Assembly (NCBI GenBank): GCA_029582165.1
Contig: CM055881.1
Location: 40,706,655 to 40,770,654, forward strand
DNA from: Portulaca oleracea
Lineage: Eukaryota > Streptophyta > Magnoliopsida > Caryophyllales > Portulacaceae
Length of the DNA: 64,000 bases
Direction of reading: 5' to 3'
Part shown: one piece after another, positions 43,252 through 55,842 of the stretch
Numbering within the stretch: the first letter of the stretch is position 1
Layout of the letters: the number at the start of each line of letters is the position of its first letter
Notes under the pieces: generated by a model
Database searches by the model: none
Told to the model about the DNA's origin: nothing
The model's input: the letters and a program-made list of their open reading frames with translations, nothing else
Program-made: the position numbers and the translations under genes

Positions 43252-46200
43252 TCAATAGTTGTACCTTGACAGCATTTTCGCGATCTTGTGCAACAAATCT
43301 TTGGGATTATTATTAGCATCATCGTGTTCGGATAGAGGGGCGGTCCATTCTTGGTAGTTGTGGAGGCTGCCGGTGAAATCTGTGAAGAGCCCGTCCACGC
43401 CCATCTTGTTTATCCAGAAGTCGTATTCGCTGTACGGATCTTGGTGGAAGTCAAAGTGCAGAAACTGGTTCTCATTCCGGTATGTGTAAGGATGCACCTG
43501 GTTTGGTATCATGGGAAAACATAATTAGCAGCAAATATATGCTCGAGATTCTCGAAATGTTTCTTTTTTGTTCATGGGTATATTGGAATATCCAGACCCC
43601 GTGTAAGCAGGACTCATACTGAGAGTTGTGAAAAGCGAGCAACTGTTATCTCTAGATGTAAGCGGCACCCACGTTGGGAGTTCACAAATCGCGAAAGCGG
43701 TAGAATCTAGAACGACTATTCATAATTCACCTCAAAATTCCTAGCAAAATTGACCTGACCCAAGAAATGGCAAAATTAATTGACCCCAAGTAGACCTAAA
43801 CCCAAAATGACCTGATTTTATCTTCCAACCTAAGTCATTAGTTTTTGCAGGATAAGGTGATCAGGCTAAAAAATAAACAGACCCGAAATCAACCCGAACC
43901 CGGAAAGACACAAACCGAATCCAAATCTTGTTGAGCCACTTGACCCAGCCCGAAATGTCAATGAAGGATGGAGGATACCTAATCAAATCATAATACTCGA
44001 AATTGATGGACATATACACACCTGCAAACCACGGGCATGCGCTCTGGCAACCAGATCAGTAGGCGGTTGAAGATAATTGTCAACCACAGGAACAATTGTA
44101 TCCTTCCACGGCCCGATACCCACGACATACTTCTTAATATAATCAAAGTAAGCATCCGAAGTGATTTCCCAATAAGTCTGGTAAAGATTTTCAGTAATAA
44201 GTACGGAAAAGGGACCTCGAATTGGGGGTAACAAGCGATGTGACAGAGGAATTAAGGATGCTAACCTGGTTGGTATCTTCAGTAAGCACATCGACATCAT
44301 CGATCAGGAAGATTTTAGGGAGATCTGTCTGATTGGAGACATACACGAGCGACGATGGGGCGAATGATTGGATGAAACAAGGCTGTTTTAGCCACTCTTT
44401 TGACAAATATGAACCTTTGTAACCGTACTTCTTGAGTGTGTCGACAAATACATCCTCGAACTTCTTTCCGTTTGGCCATTTCACCTGCAGGGGAGAACGT
44501 AAATGGCGAATGAATCTAGTTTTCTAGTTTATACAGAGACAGAAATTTGTAAGATCATTTGTAATCAAACTAAATTCCAAGAATTGTTAACGAATAATTG
44601 CAAAACTCCCAAATTAAGCGAGAAACTCATTTCTACTTATGACCAAGTACCACAAGTGATACAGGATGAAGGTACATACATGATTGTTGATGAATACAGG
44701 ATTCTTTATCTCGGGATATATACCAACAACTCGGGGAGCATCAAGAGCAATGGCAATGTACTCTTCAAAAGTAATTATCGGTAATTTTCCTGCAATACCC
44801 AGAGAAAAAAAGTAAGAGCCCTTTTGTATGGACTACATAGATTGATAATGTGAGGGCTGTCAAAAACTATGCCCCTCAGTCTTGAGGATCAATACACGAA
44901 GGAACATACCCATGTCAGAGTATTGAATATTTTGACGGGAAAATACACTTAGGCATTTTACTTGAGCTTCATATACGTTAAGAAAACTTGCCCAAGAGGG
45001 GACGTGAATTTGCGAAGCAAGACAATGTCAGAAATCTTACCACTATATTGTTGATCTCTGAAAGCGTATCTTTGCGTTGATCTCAAAGTTTGCAGTTCCT
45101 TCCATGTGAAATCAACTGCATATGCGACAAAAACGATTTCCAGTAAGATACTATGCTAACATCAACACTCAGCATTGCAAAGGGTGGATCAGAGAAAGAT
45201 CAAAGTGGGCAGAAAGCTGCAGAATGGTGTTGTACCAACAAAATAGCCAGTCATGTTGACTCCTTGAACTTCATAAGTCCTTTTCCGATCCGCAAACTCC
45301 TTGTGCTCAGCAATGTTTGAGGTTTCATCTAGATTCACATCATGGTGACATATTAGCACACCATCTTTGGTGGCGAGGATATCCGTTTCTATGAAATCTG
45401 CGCCTTCTTCTATAGCTCTCTGCAAAAACAGCAACGTTTCAGTGTTGTGTTTCTTTTCCCCAATTCTTGCAGAAACATCTTACAGCAAGTAAAACATTCA
45501 AAATAGACCCGGGAAAAATAACAAAACTAACTGACCATATATGCAGCAGTAGTTTCTTCCGGCAATTCACCATTAGCACCTCGATGAGCGATGTTATACG
45601 GACGTGAAGTTTGCAAAGGCTGCTTTGGACCCTTGCTTTCTTTGCTAGGGAGTGGATTCAATGGTCTAGCACTGCATCCAACCAGCAGTAGCAGAAGAGA
45701 ACAGACTATGAGACCTGCAAATTCAATTATTTACCAATGAAAAGCGTCACAAAATCAGTCTCAAGCGGCTATTGAAGGTTAGGTACTTTTCAGTTAATAT
45801 AGCTGCATAAATTGTGCTGCAGAACATAATCAACATGTCCCTAAAACTTCTCGGTATAGTAGTCCAGCTGAAATTCGAAAAAAGCACCGCAAGGTTCATG
45901 AAGAAATCATATACTCTGAATGTAAACAAACCCAGAAATTTTGATTTCAAAGCTCAATTCTAGACAGGAAAGTTTCATTCATGAAGAAATGAATAACCAC
46001 TTGCCAAAAAAATAATGAAAGAAACATAATAGTTTAAAAAATGGAAAATTGGGTTGTAATAATCCATACTTTTGGCAATACAATGATCCCTACTTTGCAC
46101 CTCTTGGATTACAATAATCCCTACCTTAGAAAATTGACTATATATATAACAGTCCCTTTAAATTTACTATATATTATTACAACTTGTGGTCTACTGCAAT

Positions 46201-46795
46201 CGAAACATAGTTATTAAAATCCTACTACGATTTTACTATCCAAAATCCTCGATGCGATTCTACCATCTAAATTTCGATCCACGATCCTACGTGGGTTAAT
46301 TCCAATCCTAACTACCCATGTATCCGAGTCAGGATCGTGATTCTAACGACTTTAAATACAAGGGATCAAAAGTTGGGGCCAACGTGATATAATTTTAAAC
46401 TATGAATTATTATTTATCCAATGACTCGAAATATGGATTATTGCAGTCCAATATTACTTAAAAAAGTTGGTAAAAACCAATAATCCAACATCTTCTATCA
46501 TTATCACTTCATTTTTACTGCTATGAACTACAAACACTTTGCATGATCCAATAAAGCTTAAATTGCAGAAACATGATACACAATTCATCAAAAAATCGTT
46601 TTGGGTCAATCAATCGACCATCGATGCTCATTAATCAAATATAAAACAGGGAAAAACCCAAAAGGGTTGATGATTGTGGAGCATGAAATCAAATTAACAC
46701 CAGAAAATTGAAGAAATTAAGCAAAAAAAAAGCTCGAAATCAAAGAAGTTGGTCAATTAGAAATGTGGGAATTCGAACTTACAGTGTTTACTCAT
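43252..46795 (-). CDS. GDPD6: Secreted glycerophosphodiester phosphodiesterase, GDPD5/GDPD6 type
   Basis: Eight exons (46795-46783, 45714-45536, 45419-45236, 45115-45041, 44789-44680, 44484-44266, 44177-44022, 43497-43252) join in frame to 1182 nt, 393 aa. The enzyme hydrolyses glycerophosphodiesters to glycerol-3-phosphate and an alcohol, part of phosphate recycling from lipids. The start MSKHCLIVCSLLLLLVGCSA is a signal peptide, so the enzyme enters the secretory path. The GDPD core is clear: AHRGANGELPEET with the catalytic HRG, IETDILATKDGVLICHHD (metal-binding E and D, catalytic His), YPEIK, QSF and HPYTYRNE. The first coding exon has only 13 nt; it was chosen because it supplies the ATG and completes the Cys codon of exon 2. 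Intron 1 holds a fold-back element. The symbol reflects resemblance to Arabidopsis GDPD6 and apparent synteny. Confidence 0.93.
46043..46464. mobile_element. Fold-back element in GDPD intron 1
   Basis: Left arm GGAAAATTGGGTTGTAATAATCC and further AATAATCCCTACC units recur inverted at the right (ATATGGATTATTGCAGTCCAATA). Same style as the element at 62808-63344 but more diverged. Confidence 0.5.
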
Positions 46796-47342
46796 GTTGG
46801 TTGCTTCTTCTTCCCCCTCTTTCTCTCCTATGCTATCTCTATTTGAATGTATATATATGCAGAGTAGTAGAGTACAAGTCAACTTCTATGGTGAGTTGAC
46901 TTCATAAATTGAAGAATTTTGTATTGGATTCAGACTCAAATTGCTACTGAACAAATACCCAATTGCGAAAATGATTTCAAAATACAAAATTTGAAATCAG
47001 GACAGAAAAATATATAGGATTACGTACTGGGTAGAGCCCGAGAATCAAGCAATCGAACTGAAGAATATTCGTTGGAAAATTCTACCTGGGATTTAGATAA
47101 TACTGAAAAAATTGGAAGAAATCGGATAAAATGATTTTGTAGAACATATTCGCAAATAAAACAAGAGAGAGGAAATTAAAAATCAGGAGTAGTAGCAAGA
47201 AAATGGGAGAAAAAACTTCAATTATTGGAAGACTGCAACGTGGGATTAGGAAGATGATAGATAGATAAATCAGCTTTGCTTCCAAACCTACCGAAAAAAA
47301 AATAAAAGGAAAAGGAAATGAACATATTTGCGGGAAAAAAAA
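46796..47342 (-). other. GDPD leader region
   Basis: A donor-like CCCAG|GTAGAA (minus, about 47084) suggests a second leader exon at about 47085-47290 with an intron down to the start-codon exon. No gene is seen on the plus strand. Confidence 0.4.
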
Positions 47343-47415
47343 TTCCGTTGCCGGGACTCGAACCCGGGTCTCTCGGGTGAGAGCCGAGTATCCTAACCAG
47401 CTAGACTACAACGGA
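47343..47415 (-). tRNA. tRNA-Glu(CTC)
   Basis: 73-nt cloverleaf on minus: acceptor TCCGTTG/CAACGGA plus discriminator A, D arm GTCTAGCTGGTTAGGATA, anticodon loop CTCTCAC with anticodon CTC, T arm CCGGG-TTCGAGT-CCCGG. All stems pair. An AT-rich spacer with T-runs on the minus strand follows. Confidence 0.95.
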
Positions 47416-48252
47416 ATTGTTATTTATTCAGCATAATTTTGAAAGATCTCTAAATATTATTTGTAGTGAAAATTATTTAACAGAACATAAAATTTTAGGA
47501 TTAGATAAATTCCCCCTTTTTTTTTTAAGTTTGAGGTAGATGTCTATAGACTTTTTTTTATGTCTTTTACAAATTGTGATGTGTTTTATTGTAATTCCTT
47601 GACTTACATATATTTATCTGATGTAAAAATTATTCTTTGAAGAAGAGCGCTATGATAAAATTTTATGAAATTTCGTTGATGAATTATCCTTCCAACACGA
47701 CATGCAAGGGCTGTATAGTTAGATGTACTTAGGTTCTCTACAAAACCCACCATCATCTTTGAAAACGTCATAGTTAATCATGCACATCTATGAATAATCT
47801 GGGGATGAATGACCGCTTAGAACGTTTTCTCAAACAACATGTGAGTGGGTACTAAACATGTTGAAATGACCTATAGTAATTTGCGGAATTGGTCATAATC
47901 CTTGAAATAACTTTCAGTAATGCCCGAGATTATATAATAAGGTCGAGACATTATAGCATGCAATGGTTAACAATTATACTCGTACTAGTTATATTAGTGC
48001 CCTTATAGTGAAACTTGTCACACTCCAAGATTTAAGGGCAACAATGATACTTATGATTACATCCCTATTTTTTCAACATAGCAATAGTGATGCTTTTGTT
48101 GAATTTAAAGATGGTACAAAACTATCAATGAAAATGGCAAAAAGATATAAAGATGGTACAAAATTAACTTTAAACATCAAACTCAATTAGAATCCACAAT
48201 ACCAGTAACATATCTATTTTTAAATATATAAAATACGAGTTTAATTACAACA
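47416..48252. other. Gene-free AT-rich stretch
   Basis: Nothing recognised. A 24-bp near repeat (AAAGATGGTACAAAA.T) occurs at about 48107 and 48147. Confidence 0.35.
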
Positions 48253-48555
48253 AGACCCTGATTTTTTATGCAGTTGGTTGGCTGTCGTGCCACAACACAT
48301 CGCACTTTGCCACAATTCACCACAACATACTAATCCACCACAGTTTACTATAACCGACCACATCAACTTTTTTCCTAATTTATTTTGTTTTTTTATTAAA
48401 AAGTTAAAATCTCACTTTTTCCAATTAAATTTTCACATTTACCAACACAATTTACAATTATTAAAAATAAAACCCACCACAACTTACCACAACCCATCAC
48501 AATCCACCACACCGCACCGCGCCATACCATAGTCAGCCGTATAAAAGAACATGGC
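48253..48555. mobile_element. Tourist-like MITE, copy 4 (diverged)
   Basis: Ends GACCCTGATTTTTTATGCAGT and, inverted, GCCATGTTCTTTTATACGGCT, with internal CCACAA/TTGTGG motifs as in copy 1. The 3-bp flanks are not conserved. Confidence 0.5.
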
Positions 48556-48574
48556 TTAAGTGAATCCAATCCAC

Positions 48575-48935
48575 CTAAATTATTTAGGGGTACCCTAACT
48601 TTTGGTGAAATGTTTTTCTGGTACCCCACTTTTAAAAACTAATTTTGGGGTACCCTAACTTTTAGAATTAAAAATAATTAGGTGAATTTTCGACCAATTA
48701 TTTGAATTCAACGGTGAGTTTCAGGCGGGAAATTGATTAAGTGTTTTTGTGGATGAAAATGCCCTTTGTTTTCGTGGACGAAAATGATTTGAATCAATCG
48801 GAGTTTCGCCGGAAATTCACCTAGTAATTTCTAATCCTAAAAGTTAGGGTACCCCAAAATTAGTTTTGAAAAGTTAGGATACCAAAAAATTGTTTCTTCA
48901 AAAGTCAGGGTATCTCTAAGTAATTTATTGAAACC
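48575..48935. mobile_element. Fold-back element with GGGGTACCCTAACTTTT arms
   Basis: About 90 bp per arm: ATTTAGGGGTACCCTAACTTTT, then ACTAATTTTGGGGTACCCTAACTTTTA, recur inverted. The centre carries GGCGGGAAATT and AATTCAACGGTGAG. No ORF. Confidence 0.65.
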
Positions 48936-49690
48936 TATTACCTATGTTTGACCTAATATCAGCCATGCATTTACACCATAAACACTAATGCATTATGCAT
49001 ATTGTGGACCCAACCAGCCCATTGCCATCATTGGAAGCACACAATTAAGCACTAATGCATAATGCACCATGCACATCTACAGCATGCTTTCCAATATGCA
49101 TAAAAAGGATTTTTTCCCCTTCATTTTTAATTTATAATAATTGTACAAAGGGGTTATATATATAAGATCTTACCCTTGATTAAAGATGGTTCTTCATGGG
49201 ATCGTCTAAAGCAAAGCTGACGAAATTTTATCCAATCCGAAATATTCAAATTGCCTTACTCGGAAAAGTTTAGGTCTGGACATAGTTTTTATGTCCAAAT
49301 TCTGATAGTGACCGAATATTAAGACATAAAATTGATCTTTTTTCATTGTCTGAACCCGATTTAATTTTGTCCGAATTGTTCGACCAAAAATAAAATCGAG
49401 TTCAGACATCAGTTTATTGTCCGAATTTTGACATTATTCGAATTTGTTTGACCAAATTTAGTCCGATCCGACTTTTTGAGATACTGTCCTTTTTCCAACT
49501 TCAATAATCAATAAATAAACACAAAAAAAATCCAGAATATAAAAGCAAGGGCTCACTATTTTATAGTGTACCAAAAAGACATATCACCAAACAACAAAAA
49601 GCTGGGCATAGAAAAATTTCCCAAATGATCGCATCGCCATATTTTTAGTTCATCATACCCTATAATCTATACTCTGTCCTTTTCCAATTT
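48936..49690. other. Intergenic upstream of the G3BP-like gene
   Basis: 49210-49490 is a dispersed repeat built from GTCCGAATTT.GAC and CCGAATATT units. The promoter and start of the next transcript lie around 49690-49740 in a T/C-rich stretch. No gene seen. Confidence 0.4.
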
Positions 49691-51737
49691 CCCCCCTATA
49701 ATTTTCCGCGTTTACTGTCGCTTTTCTGCTCTGTTTCTTCTAGATCTGTTGACCCTTTTCCGCTAGATCAAATTTCTCACCCCCAAATCGCATTGCAACA
49801 GGTATTAATGCAAAACCCTTGATATCTTTTTCTCTAATTTTGGGTTGACATGTGTAAACTTGCGATTCTACTTTGTAGTTCTCATCTGGGTCATTACTGA
49901 ATTCGCGATTCAAGGCTTAATTAAGCTGGATTTTCGCTACTTATGTTGTGTATTGATCTGGGTTATTAGGGTTCTTAGCTCTAGTGAAGATTTTCCCATT
50001 TTGAGTTAGACATTTAGATTTTGACTCCTAGCTTGTAGCATTCATTTGGGTTACTGGTTGATTTTATGATGTCTCATTTGATCTTGTTCTACAGTAGATA
50101 GATTTCTAGCTTGTGGTGGGGATTTTGATGTGAGGTTACTGTAAATGCCTCTGATTTTTGTATGTTTTACTATGTTTATATGTGGATTTTTGGACGGTAA
50201 TATACTGGGGTATTGAATCATAAATATACTGACCTTTACTATTGGTCAGTAATATCCCCGACCTTTATACCTAGTGAAAATGGTATATTAGGATCCAATA
50301 TCCGCAAAGGGTGGGGATATTACTGTCCAATGGTGAATGTCCTTTGATAGTGAACCTAAACTATGGTCTGCTAGTTCAAGACTTCAAGATTTATCTTGGA
50401 TTGTATCAAAATTGTATTTATTGCAAGCTTCAGTTGCTTGGCAGTGGTCTTCCCCTGGGATTTATGTCTCATGAATGCTCACTTCATTCTCCCAATGGCC
50501 CCTTTTGTTGTTGTCATTGTTATTGTTATTGTTATTCATCTCCATGTTGTTATTGTTGATTGTTGACTTTATTGGTTCTTTTTAGTTGGGGTACTCTTCT
50601 AAGGTTTGCCAAGGTTACTAAAGGGCTTGTTTAGTTAGGGTTGACGAGGATTTATTCTGATAGGGTGGAAAGTAAGGATATGTACATAAGCAAGGATGTC
50701 GTTCCTGACAATTTTGGAGGTTTGGGAAAGTACTCCAATGTCCTTATAAGGGTTATATTGATCAAATTATGACAATGGAGTCCATTGGATCAAAAGCGTT
50801 GGGGAAGTATTGAAAACCAGATTTACCCACTTATTTGGTTATATGTGTTAAAGAAAAATGTCTGATGCATAGCCATATCATCACTGTTACCACTGTTATG
50901 TGTTTATTCATTAAAGTGCGAAGTCTTCTGTTGCCAGGTTATCTCTAAATTTGTCCTCGTATATCCTAAGGTAAATCACATGTTTGCTGTGTCCTCAAGT
51001 GTGTGTTAATTTAGATGCATGCTTGTCCTTGTGGGATTGTTCAGTGATGCTAAACTTATGTATTTTGTTCTTCTTCCTTTGCCTCTTTGATACCAAAAAG
51101 GCTTAACTTTGTCGTTCTGTCTTGCCCCCACCTATGTGTTTGTGATATTGGACGTTCAGCGAGCAATCCCAACCCTAGAAACTTCACAAAAATCACACAA
51201 GCTCTCAAGTATTTCAATTCGATAATATTCAAGTTTTGTCTAACAATCCCGTCACATAAGGACCTTAAATAGATAAAGATATTAAATAAACTACAATAGG
51301 ATAAAATATATGCACCTAACACTAGTTCTCTTCATTTAGGCTACCTAAACTATATGATAAAATCAAGATGAAATAATTATGAAAATGTAATAAAAGTACA
51401 AATTCTTCCTAATATCTCCGAATAAGCTATATTCTATACATATCCCCTCATTCTCATCTTGCATCAGTTTGTTTCTTGATTCCTCGTGGTCTTTGAGCTT
51501 TGCTTGTGCTTGAGTTATTCAACCTTTTGCGTGTGATCATCAACTTGCGATGGTCTCAAAGCAAGACCTTTTTCTTTCCTTCCGACTGTGTTTTGAGTGA
51601 TAAACATGAAATCAAAGAAGAAGGTTAAAAGGTGGAAATGACACGGTTCAGGTGTCAAAGGCTTCTATTGTATCTCTTGGACTATCATGGTATCATTTTG
51701 CGAGTTCTGCTCAGTGCTTATTTATCTAATGTTGCAG
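49691..51737 (+). other. Leader exon and long leader intron of the G3BP-like gene
   Basis: A donor GCAACAG|GTATTA at 49801 and the acceptor TTGCAG just before the ATG at 51738 bound a 1.9-kb intron. At 50187-50345 it holds a short fold-back (TTGGACGGTAATATACTGGGG ... GGATATTACTGTCCAA). Confidence 0.5.
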
Positions 51738-54700
51738 ATGGCAACGCAGAGAGAAAATCCTGCTGTTATTACAGATGCGCAGGTTGTTGGGAATGCCTTT
51801 GTGGATCAGTATTACCACATTCTTCACCAATCTCCAGAATTGGTTTACAGATTTTATCAGGATTCAAGTGTGCTGGGTCGCCCAGATTTCAATGGTGTCA
51901 TGTCATCTGTCATGACCATGCAAGTATGTTACTCATAAGCCTTACTATTATTATTTTCAGTATTGAGTATTCCATTTAGCTTAGCAAAACTTTCTTTTGA
52001 CGTAATTGTTTGCAACACGCGCCAACAGCTGTGTCGGCTCATTCTTGTCTTCCTATTGTCCTGTCTCAACTCTTAAATCGTGGGTTTTTTCACATCTTTC
52101 CCTTGAGTATGGTGTTGTTATTCCTGCAGATTGTTTTGTTCTGTTCTAAATGGAATATTGGCCTTTTTGTTTCGTTCTTTATCGGACATGGATACGGGTG
52201 TCGGACTCGGCCATTTTAAAGAAATTTTATACAGTTTCATTGTAATTTGAAGTGTCGAGTGTCGTACCCTTGTCTGAGTATCAAGGGTCTAACACGGGTA
52301 CGGTTGGGAAAATGAAGAGTCGGATTAACGTAGGTCACAATGAACATAGCTCATTAGTGATTTTGACTGAACTGTTCTGCCTGTTATGTGATTTTGACTG
52401 AAATTTGGTAATCACCCTTTGCAGGGAATTAACGACAAAATTTTATCATTCAATTACAAAGATTATATCGCTGAAATAAAGACGGCCGATGCTCAGCAAT
52501 CCTTTGGGGAAGGAGTAACTGTTCTGGTCACGGGATACATGACGGGAAGGGACAATGTCAGAAAGAAATTTGTGCAGTCGTTCTTTTTGGCTCCGCAAGA
52601 GAAAGGCTATTATGTCCTGAATGATCTTTTTAGGTTTGTAGAGGACGAATTGGTAGAGGCAAGTTCGGCTCCTGTCAACAGTATAGTTGAAAATGCGCAA
52701 GCAGCCCCGCCTTTGGCACCAGAAGAAGGTGCATTTTTTGTTCTCACGAATCGTCTTATCTTTTTGTTAGTAATGTACTTATTGTTTCGACTTGATTGTA
52801 ATCGACTAAAGTACAATGCCTCATTAAACCTCCTCTGCTTATTATCCAACGAGCAGTAGGTAGCAAACAATTTCTAAATATTGGGTCAATTGAGGAATCG
52901 GTCTCTCTAAATTGCAAAATTTAGGGGTAAGACTGCTACATTCGACCCCTCCATACCTCGCCTAGGCGATATTTCGGGGTATTGGTTTTAGTTTAGGGTT
53001 TGTACTTACTGTTCGGTTTATAATTCTATCTGGTTTTGTTTTCAGAGCAACCTTCTCATATTCCAGACCAACCTCCACAGGATCCCGGTTCATCAGTTGA
53101 GGATGATCTTAACAACGAGCCAGAAGTATGTGATCCTTCCGATAACGAAGACGGGTCAATCACCGAAGAAGAAATTGTCGACCCACCAATTGAAATTCAT
53201 GTGAATGAGAGGGAGACCACCGCTGTAGCTTCAGCACCACCGATCACCACCACCCAGCCCCAGGAGGATGCACCCAAGCAATCATATGCATCGATTGTAA
53301 GTCCATAGTTCAAGGTGCCCTTTGGCTTTTTTTGGGATCTCGTGGAATAAATATTTGCTCTTTTCACAGCTGAAAGCTATGAAAGCAAGCCCGTCACCTG
53401 CACCAGTCAAAACGCCTGCTAAGCCTAAGCCTCCAAGCATTGATCAGGAAGGCATCGCTTCTGCAAAACCTGTCCCCGCAGTTGAAGCATCAACCTCAAC
53501 CAGTAAAAACGATCCTGGAAAAGCTAACGTTGTCGAGGAAGGTTTGATTCTACTTTTTAATCCCATTCTATCGATTCGTTGATGATTATATTGATGGTCA
53601 AGGTACTCGGGATTGAAGAATTTGATTCTACAAATTATAGATGTCGAGTTGTAACACTCGGGTGTCCGTAAACAAAGGTTGGAAAATAGGCTTCAAAATC
53701 TGTTCTTGGGAATGATTGTAAGTTTGTACCTGAATGTGTGATACATTTTAAAGAAATTTTGTGGGTAAATTCACGGTGTTGAGAAATCTCTTTACACCGA
53801 TTGCCTATAGGCCAACTTTTACCGATAGTTATGTGTTGTTGAGCCATGAGATTCGAGTTTTAGGGTGGTAGAGAAAGAATACGAGCACGACAATTAACAT
53901 TCGGACATCTGGATTCATCATTCTGAGATTTTTGTTGTTTTGATGAAGCGGAAGGCTATTCTGTATATGTACGGAATTTGCCTCAGAATGCAACCCCTGC
54001 ACAGCTTGAGGAGGTCTTGGCAAAGTTCGGGTCCATTAAGCAAGGGGGAGTCCAAGTGAGAAGCAATAAGGTTGCTTACTGATAACTTTCTCTGTCTCCG
54101 ATAATTGTTTCCTTCTGTCCATGCACCGATGATTTATATTCGTGCTTCCTTTGTGCAAGCAGCAAGGATTTTGCTTCGGGTTTGTTGAATTTGAATCGTC
54201 GAGCTCCATGCACTTCGCCATTGAGGTACTCCAAACTCTTACTATTCCCTATCTTATTGCATGTGAAATGCTAGCCCCATTGTAGTACTAAGCAATCAAA
54301 ATACGATCTACGTGTAGTTTTCCTACTTTGGATTATATGGGCTAAAGTGGCTAACTAGGTAGCATAGCTTGATATTCCCAAAACCGAAACCAATACTCCA
54401 AAATCCCGCCCACAAATTTTGCAATTTAGAGAGACTGATTCCAATTGACCCATAATTTCGTCGCCTCTTTTTGGTACAACAAAGTTCTAACTTTCCGCTC
54501 CTCAGGCCTCTCCCATCATAATAGGGAACCGAAAAGCCGTTATCGAAGAAAAGAGAACCACAACTCGAGGTAATTACAGTTCTACTGTCATTTGACTGTT
54601 TCAGTTCCCAGATATGCTGAAACTCCAATGTCTGATGAAACTGTCAAAAAATGTTGATGCAGTCAACGCGGGTGTCGGTGGCAACAGCGGAAGAGGGAGG

Positions 54701-54922
54701 TACCCTTCTTCATCGTCATCTTTTCCGTCCTCTTCAAGGGGTGGATTCCGAAATGAGGGCTTCAGAGGAGGCCGAGGTGGAAACTACTCCGGTGGGCGGG
54801 GTTTTGGCAGAAACGACTTCAGAGGCCCAGGTGAGTATTCAGCCCGGCCCAGAAGAGGTCCAGAGGGTTACCAGCGCGTCGACCAGAATGGCGCCGCCGG
54901 AAACGGTGTTCCGTCCAAGTAG
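51738..54922 (+). CDS. G3BP-like stress-granule protein (NTF2 + RRM + RGG)
   Basis: Eight coding exons: 51738-51923, 52425-52728, 53046-53296, 53370-53541, 53949-54070, 54163-54225, 54506-54569 and 54663-54922 (1422 nt, 473 aa). Architecture is that of Ras-GAP SH3-binding protein: an NTF2-like dimerisation domain (about 10-130; VGNAFVDQYYHILHQSPE, FVQSFFLAPQEKGYYVLNDLF), and an acidic/Pro-rich middle. An RRM follows (about 307-380; RNP2 VYVRNL, RNP1 GFCFGFVEF), then an RGG-rich end (FRGGRGGNYSGGRGFG). Such proteins bind mRNA and nucleate stress granules; in plants several also take part in immunity. Acceptor TGATGAAG before exon 5 and donors GTTTGA and GTTGCT are weak, so exons 4-6 borders are slightly less certain, although frame and domain continuity support them. 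Introns contain two SINE-like fragments. Confidence 0.93.
52888..53000 (+). repeat. SINE-like fragment in G3BP-like intron 2
   Basis: CGGTCTCTCTAAATTGCAAAAT, TTAGGGGTAAGACTGCTACATTCGACCCCTCC and GGGGTATTGGTTTTAG in order. This is the most complete member of the family in the window. Confidence 0.55.
54405..54460 (-). repeat. Reverse SINE-like fragment in G3BP-like intron 6
   Basis: On minus it reads AATCAGTCTCTCTAAATTGCAAAATTTGTGGG, the head of the same repeat. Confidence 0.45.
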
Positions 54923-55842
54923 GCCCCAACCCTAGAGAGAGAAACTAGAGAGAGAGAGAGAGAGGTTGTTTTGTTTGGTAAGGAGTTGTGACTGAGTTTT
55001 GACATATTTACAGGAATCCTTGATCACAGATTGACAGTGCATTCTGTGTTTCTTTTTGGCTGTCTGTCATTGTTAGGGAATGTGATTCTTTTTGCCTCCA
55101 AATAATATTTCCATTCCATTTTTTGCCCATTTTATTCCCTTCAATGGTGCATTACTGCATTTGGTTGAATTTGCGAAAAATTCTCTTTTAAAAAGTGTAT
55201 TTTACAACATAGGCGCTTGGTTTACATCCTGAAATCCAAGAAAAGTATGTAATAGAACCTTTACTACATTTTGTTGAAGCTGCATATTTCATGCAAAAGA
55301 TTGTTTGAAATGTCCAAACTGTTCTTTGCAACCGTGAAGGTTTTCAATACGCAGGGGTATTTGGATAAGGTATAAGTTCAACAAAACAAACCGTGAAAAA
55401 ACTGTTCCTTACCTCCTTCAGAAAGAGAATAAATCCTACGAAAATTTTCCCATCCACTAAACAAACACGAACATATGGAAATCTGGTCAACTTAGGAGCC
55501 CAAAACGACCAAAAAAGACGCAACAACAACAAACTTATAGTTTGATTCCCAGAATTTCACATTTCATTTCATCCGATCTTGGCTTGACAGTCTCATCATC
55601 GAATACTATACCACAAGTTGGTTCTATCAAGTTTACAAAACGTGCTGACATATACTCATATCTCCCTAGTAGGGTAATTTATAAGGTGCACCCGGAGCAT
55701 ATGCTCCAGATACTACGATTGTTCACTCATATATATGAGGTTGTTCACTAAATTGTTTACTCGTAAATATTTGGAACATGTGCTCCAGGTGCATGTAATA
55801 TATATTGCCCTAGTAGTCACGACTTGTGACAAACTCATTTCA
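54923..55842. other. Intergenic between convergent genes
   Basis: 3' UTR of the G3BP-like gene with a (GA)n run at about 54935-54965, then AT-rich DNA. At 55690-55805 two halves (GCACCCGGAGCATATGCTCCA and GGAACATGTGCTCCAGGTGCA) form an inverted repeat. No gene seen. Confidence 0.45.

Noticed and set aside
47963..48190. 75-codon plus-strand ORF
   Set aside because: Low complexity, contains a short internal repeat, has no family resemblance and lies in AT-rich DNA without promoter or splice context.
48715..48735. GGCGGGAAATT as an E2F site
   Set aside because: It matches the core but lies in the middle of a fold-back element, about 3 kb from the next coding start.
54651..54935. Alternative frame over the last G3BP-like exon
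   Set aside because: The other frame gives the RGG tail expected after the RRM and joins in phase.
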